NCBI GenBank assembly: GCA_019084405.1
Contig: JAHRFX010000006.1
Location: 1-56,356 of the forward strand
DNA: 56,356 nucleotides
Direction of reading: 5' to 3'
DNA from: Methanobacterium sp.
GTDB lineage: Archaea > Methanobacteriota > Methanobacteria > Methanobacteriales > Methanobacteriaceae
Shown: piece by piece, positions 54,067 to 56,356 of the stretch
Layout: every line of letters begins with the position of its first letter
How positions within the stretch are numbered: the stretch's first letter is position 1
Position numbers and translations under genes: made by a program
Notes under the pieces: generated by a model
The model's input: the letters and a program-made list of their open reading frames with translations, nothing else
What the model was told of the DNA's origin: nothing
Databases searched by the model: none

Positions 54067-54476
54067 TTAAACTGCTTCTACCTCTTTATTTTTAATTTTT
54101 AATTTTTCATGGGTCTTTAGAGCTTTTTCAGTATATTTAATCCACTCAAATTTGATTTTTTCATATTCCTGATGTGCCTGATGGTATAAGTCAGATAATC
54201 CCCTTCTTACTGCTTCCTTCCTGTTTTCGAGTATCCTCAATAGTTCCATATCTTTTAAAAAAATCTTATCATCCAGAACCAGTAATCGGTTTTCCAGTTC
54301 TTTTTTTCCTGTTCCCATAGGATATCATCTTTTTCAATTAGAGAGCTGATTTTTTTATCAATATCCTTTTTTTCCTGATTTAATCTATCCAGTTCCAGGT
54401 CAATAGTCTGCTTATCCATTTCTTGGATTTCTTCTATATTTTCCAGATACTCCATATAGGGTTTTAATTTAGGCAT
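54067..54476 (-). CDS. Coiled-coil protein read through a -1 frameshift at A AAA AAG
   Basis: Two overlapping frames form one highly helical charged protein. The first (start ATG 54476, or GTG 54485) runs PKLKPYMEYLENIEEIQE to a stop near 54255. The second (54067-54318) has ELENRLLVLDDKIFLKDMEL and continues to the end. At 54300-54306 the zero frame holds A AAA AAG, the classical -1 slippery heptamer. Slipping there joins ...DDILWEQEKK to ELENRLLVLDD without a gap, giving about 136 residues. A poly-A length change (A8 to A7) would give the same picture, so a broken gene or read error must be excluded. It follows purD by about 20 bp. Function unknown. Confidence 0.6.
54300..54306 (-). promoter_or_regulatory. 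Candidate -1 ribosomal frameshift heptamer A AAA AAG
   Basis: In the minus-strand reading frame from 54476 the codons are GAA AAA AAG, so the heptamer A AAA AAG is in exact phase for -1 slippage. A small stem, AACC/GGTT, lies about ten bases downstream, which is weak. Whether frameshifting occurs is not shown by the sequence. Confidence 0.45.
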
Positions 54477-54495
54477 GATATCCACCTTAAGGGAA

Positions 54496-55809
54496 TCAAT
54501 TCCCCCTTAACTGGTTCATGTGATCTATTCTTTTTTGTAAAAGAGCAGCAGTCCCCACATCTTTTCTATGGTAGAGATCCCCGGCGACATAGCGGGTGGC
54601 TTCTTCACAGATTTCTTCTGCTTCCTGAATGTTATCTCCCCGCCCCACCAGGGCCAGTGCCCGGGAAGAGGAGGTGTATATGGATTTATTTTCCTGGTTA
54701 ACAGCAGCGTAATAGACTAAAGCCCCGGCCTTTTCAATTTCCTTTTCATTTACCTGGATTTTTTCCCCTGCTACTTTAGTTTCCGGGTATCCTTGCGGTA
54801 CAATGTATTTACAAACCGTAGCTTTTCTTTCAAAATCCGCTTTACGTAGATTACCCTCAATGATACCCTGGCAAATATCCACCATGCTACTTTTTAAAAG
54901 AGGTAATACATTCATGGCTTCAGGATCTCCAAATCGAGCATTATATTCCACCAGTTTAGGTCCATCTTTACATAACATGAACTGACCATATAAAATCCCC
55001 TTATAAGGACCAGCTTCATCTTTTATAGCATTCACCGTGTTTTGCATAATCTTCACGGATTCATCATAATCTTTTTGAGATAAAAATGGCAATAATCCAT
55101 CTTTATCAGAATAAGACCCCATTCCACCAGTTATTGGTCCCTGATCCCCTTCAAAGGCATGAGGATGGTCCTGGGCTGCAGGCATAGGTATCACATGTTC
55201 CCCATCAGAAAAGGCCTGTACCGTGAATTCCTCCCCCACTAACTTCTCTTCAATAACCACCCGGGGGTGGCCTCCCATCCGGGTTTCCATGATGTGTTGG
55301 GCATATCCTTTTGCTTCCTGGTTATCCTCCAGGTGTTCTCCCACTATTTTTACCCCTTTTCCACCGGTGAGTCCCACCGGCTTAACCACCACATCGTTAT
55401 TAAATTCATCCAGAAATAAGCTTAAATCATCATAATTATCAAATACCTGGTAGGCCACAGATCCTGGAATTTTATATTTCTCAAATAATCCCCTCATAAA
55501 GGCCTTATCTGTTTCAATTTTTGCTGCTTCCTGGCTGGGCCCTACACAACTTATACCCTCATTTTCAAGTAAATCCACAATACCCTGTTCTAATGGAGAT
55601 TCAGGACCAATTATAGCCATTTCCACCTTATTTTTAAGGGCAAAATTTTTAACCTGGTCCATGTCGCTTTCACTGGCCACTTTAAATTGAGAAATACGGG
55701 CAATACCAGGATTTGTATTGCTCATAATTGAATAAATTTCCACGTCTTCTTTTAAAGATTCACAAATAGCATGCTCCCTGGCTCCAGTACCAACCACTAA
55801 TATTTTCAT
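54496..55809 (-). CDS. purD: Phosphoribosylamine-glycine ligase
   Basis: The GAR synthetase of purine synthesis, 437 residues. It starts with MKILVVGTGAREHAICESL, the N-domain signature, and has the ATP-grasp core with VVKPVGLTGGKGVKIV, KLVGEEFTVQAFSDG and FGDPEAMNVLPLLKSS. GGGAGGAATTAA precedes ATG 55809. The coiled-coil gene follows it closely on the same strand; an inverted repeat GGGAATTGATTCCC at 54491-54504 overlaps the stop and may reduce read-through between the two. No other pur gene is near. Confidence 0.96.
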   Translation of the reverse strand: MKILVVGTGAREHAICESLKEDVEIYSIMSNTNPGIARISQFKVASESDMDQVKNFALKNKVEMAIIGPESPLEQGIVDLLENEGISCVGPSQEAAKIETDKAFMRGLFEKYKIPGSVAYQVFDNYDDLSLFLDEFNNDVVVKPVGLTGGKGVKIVGEHLEDNQEAKGYAQHIMETRMGGHPRVVIEEKLVGEEFTVQAFSDGEHVIPMPAAQDHPHAFEGDQGPITGGMGSYSDKDGLLPFLSQKDYDESVKIMQNTVNAIKDEAGPYKGILYGQFMLCKDGPKLVEYNARFGDPEAMNVLPLLKSSMVDICQGIIEGNLRKADFERKATVCKYIVPQGYPETKVAGEKIQVNEKEIEKAGALVYYAAVNQENKSIYTSSSRALALVGRGDNIQEAEEICEEATRYVAGDLYHRKDVGTAALLQKRIDHMNQLRGN

Positions 55810-56048
55810 TTAATTCCTCCCGCAATCTAAAATTGAAAAAACCAGTTATAATAGTTTAATTATTAATTTAAATCCTGTTAATCCAAAAACTGATAAATTA
55901 ATTATTTATATACGGTTTTCCATGTAGTTAACTCATTACCCGTGTATATAATCATAAATTATAAAATGCTAAATATCTATTCCATTTTAAGAATTATCAG
56001 TAGTTCGTAAAGTAAGGTATTATATTGTGCAGGGTGGGTTATTTGTTT
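55810..56048. other. AT-rich intergenic region before the transposase fragment
   Basis: A 239-bp region with the divergent purD promoter on the left. The stretch TTATCAGTAGTTCGTAAAGTAAGG near 55996-56018 lies where the left end of the insertion sequence would be expected, but the right end is outside the window, so no terminal inverted repeat can be confirmed. No other gene is supported. Confidence 0.35.
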
Positions 56049-56356
56049 ATGACTAACAAAAACACTCTGCGTGGTAAGTTATTGAATATTAATGTATTAA
56101 ATGTTTTGGCGAAAGTGATTAAAGACATGTTAAGTCTGGAATCAGCTTCAAATGTGGAGTATAGTGATGAAATGATTATTTATCATCTTCTTAATGCTTG
56201 TACTTCTCAAACTAGTGTTAACCAGGTTAGTAATATTATGTGTTGACAGTCCTTCAGAAGGAACTATCAGACACCGGCTCCGTAAACTTAATTTAAATGA
56301 GTTACAACATGCTTTAAATCGTAAACTGAAAGATGAGTTTATTAAAATTTGTGCCA
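56049..56356 (+). pseudogene. Transposase fragment, frameshifted, cut by the window edge
   Basis: ATG 56049 begins MTNKNTLRGKLLNINVLNVL and continues to a stop at 56244-56246. One frame over, the sequence continues in the same style (DSPSEGTIRHRLRKLNLNEL, QHALNRKLKDEF) to the window end. This matches the N-terminal part of transposases common in Methanobacteriales insertion sequences, with an HTH-like region. The frame change near 56240-56246 suggests a decayed copy or a sequencing slip. The IS family cannot be fixed without the DDE core, which lies beyond 56356. Confidence 0.55.

Overview
The window comes from a hydrogenotrophic methanogen, most likely a Methanobacterium-type member of the Methanobacteriales. 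The evidence is F420-dependent methylene-H4MPT dehydrogenase (mtd), a Fae-Hps fusion, archaeal CO dehydrogenase subunits (cdhA, cdhB), the F430 gene cfbB, archaeal-type ThrS and signal peptidase, secreted CobN-like protein, GGTGA-type ribosome binding sites and TATA-type promoters. No tRNA, rRNA or CRISPR array was seen. Gene names rest on motif recognition by eye; no database search was run.

Layout. 0.2-2.8 kb: three leftward genes (DUF63 membrane protein, PHP phosphoesterase, DUF1786 ASKHA-like protein). 2.9-6.7 kb: trpB2 behind a palindromic TRP-box operator, a small anchored protein, fae-hps and a small membrane protein. 6.9-15.9 kb: a defence locus in which hsdM, hsdS and hsdR of a type I restriction-modification system are interleaved with a DUF4062-GHKL ATPase gene and a two-gene Kiwa system (kwaA-kwaB), mostly with overlapping reading frames. 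16.6-20.8 kb: a decay zone with a pirin gene cut by an in-frame stop, an antiporter gene with an internal deletion, an intact DHA2-type exporter and a doubly frameshifted lipoprotein gene. 20.8-24.7 kb: iron-sulfur flavoprotein, flippase, ModE-like regulator, a ferredoxin without a canonical start codon, and hisB.

24.9-34.4 kb: a 1.5-kb-residue-scale secreted, membrane-anchored CobN-like protein, then a CO dehydrogenase module in which cdhB and cdhA are divergent across a mirrored promoter region, followed by a CooF-like polyferredoxin; mtd faces it convergently with terminators on both sides. 34.5-41.2 kb: a C39-like peptidase, cfbB-polymerase-glycosyltransferase cluster, a radical SAM/HhH protein, and a ParA ATPase with a small partner carrying a ParB-like N-terminal motif. 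41.3-47.5 kb: thrS, a TrmB regulator, then rubredoxin, hybrid cluster protein, two cupins and a NapH-like iron-sulfur membrane protein, which looks like a redox or nitrosative-stress group. 47.5-56.4 kb: MgtC/DUF4010 protein, ilvD, signal peptidase, argS, argF, a coiled-coil gene with a -1 slippery heptamer, purD, and a transposase fragment at the right edge.

The most interesting points are the Kiwa-in-RM nesting with a DUF4062-ATPase gene, one 16-bp palindrome present unchanged before the ferredoxin-hisB genes and before parA, the possible programmed frameshift downstream of purD, three genes whose ribosome binding sites point to ATT/ATC-type starts, and a CO dehydrogenase module lacking acetyl-CoA synthase genes.
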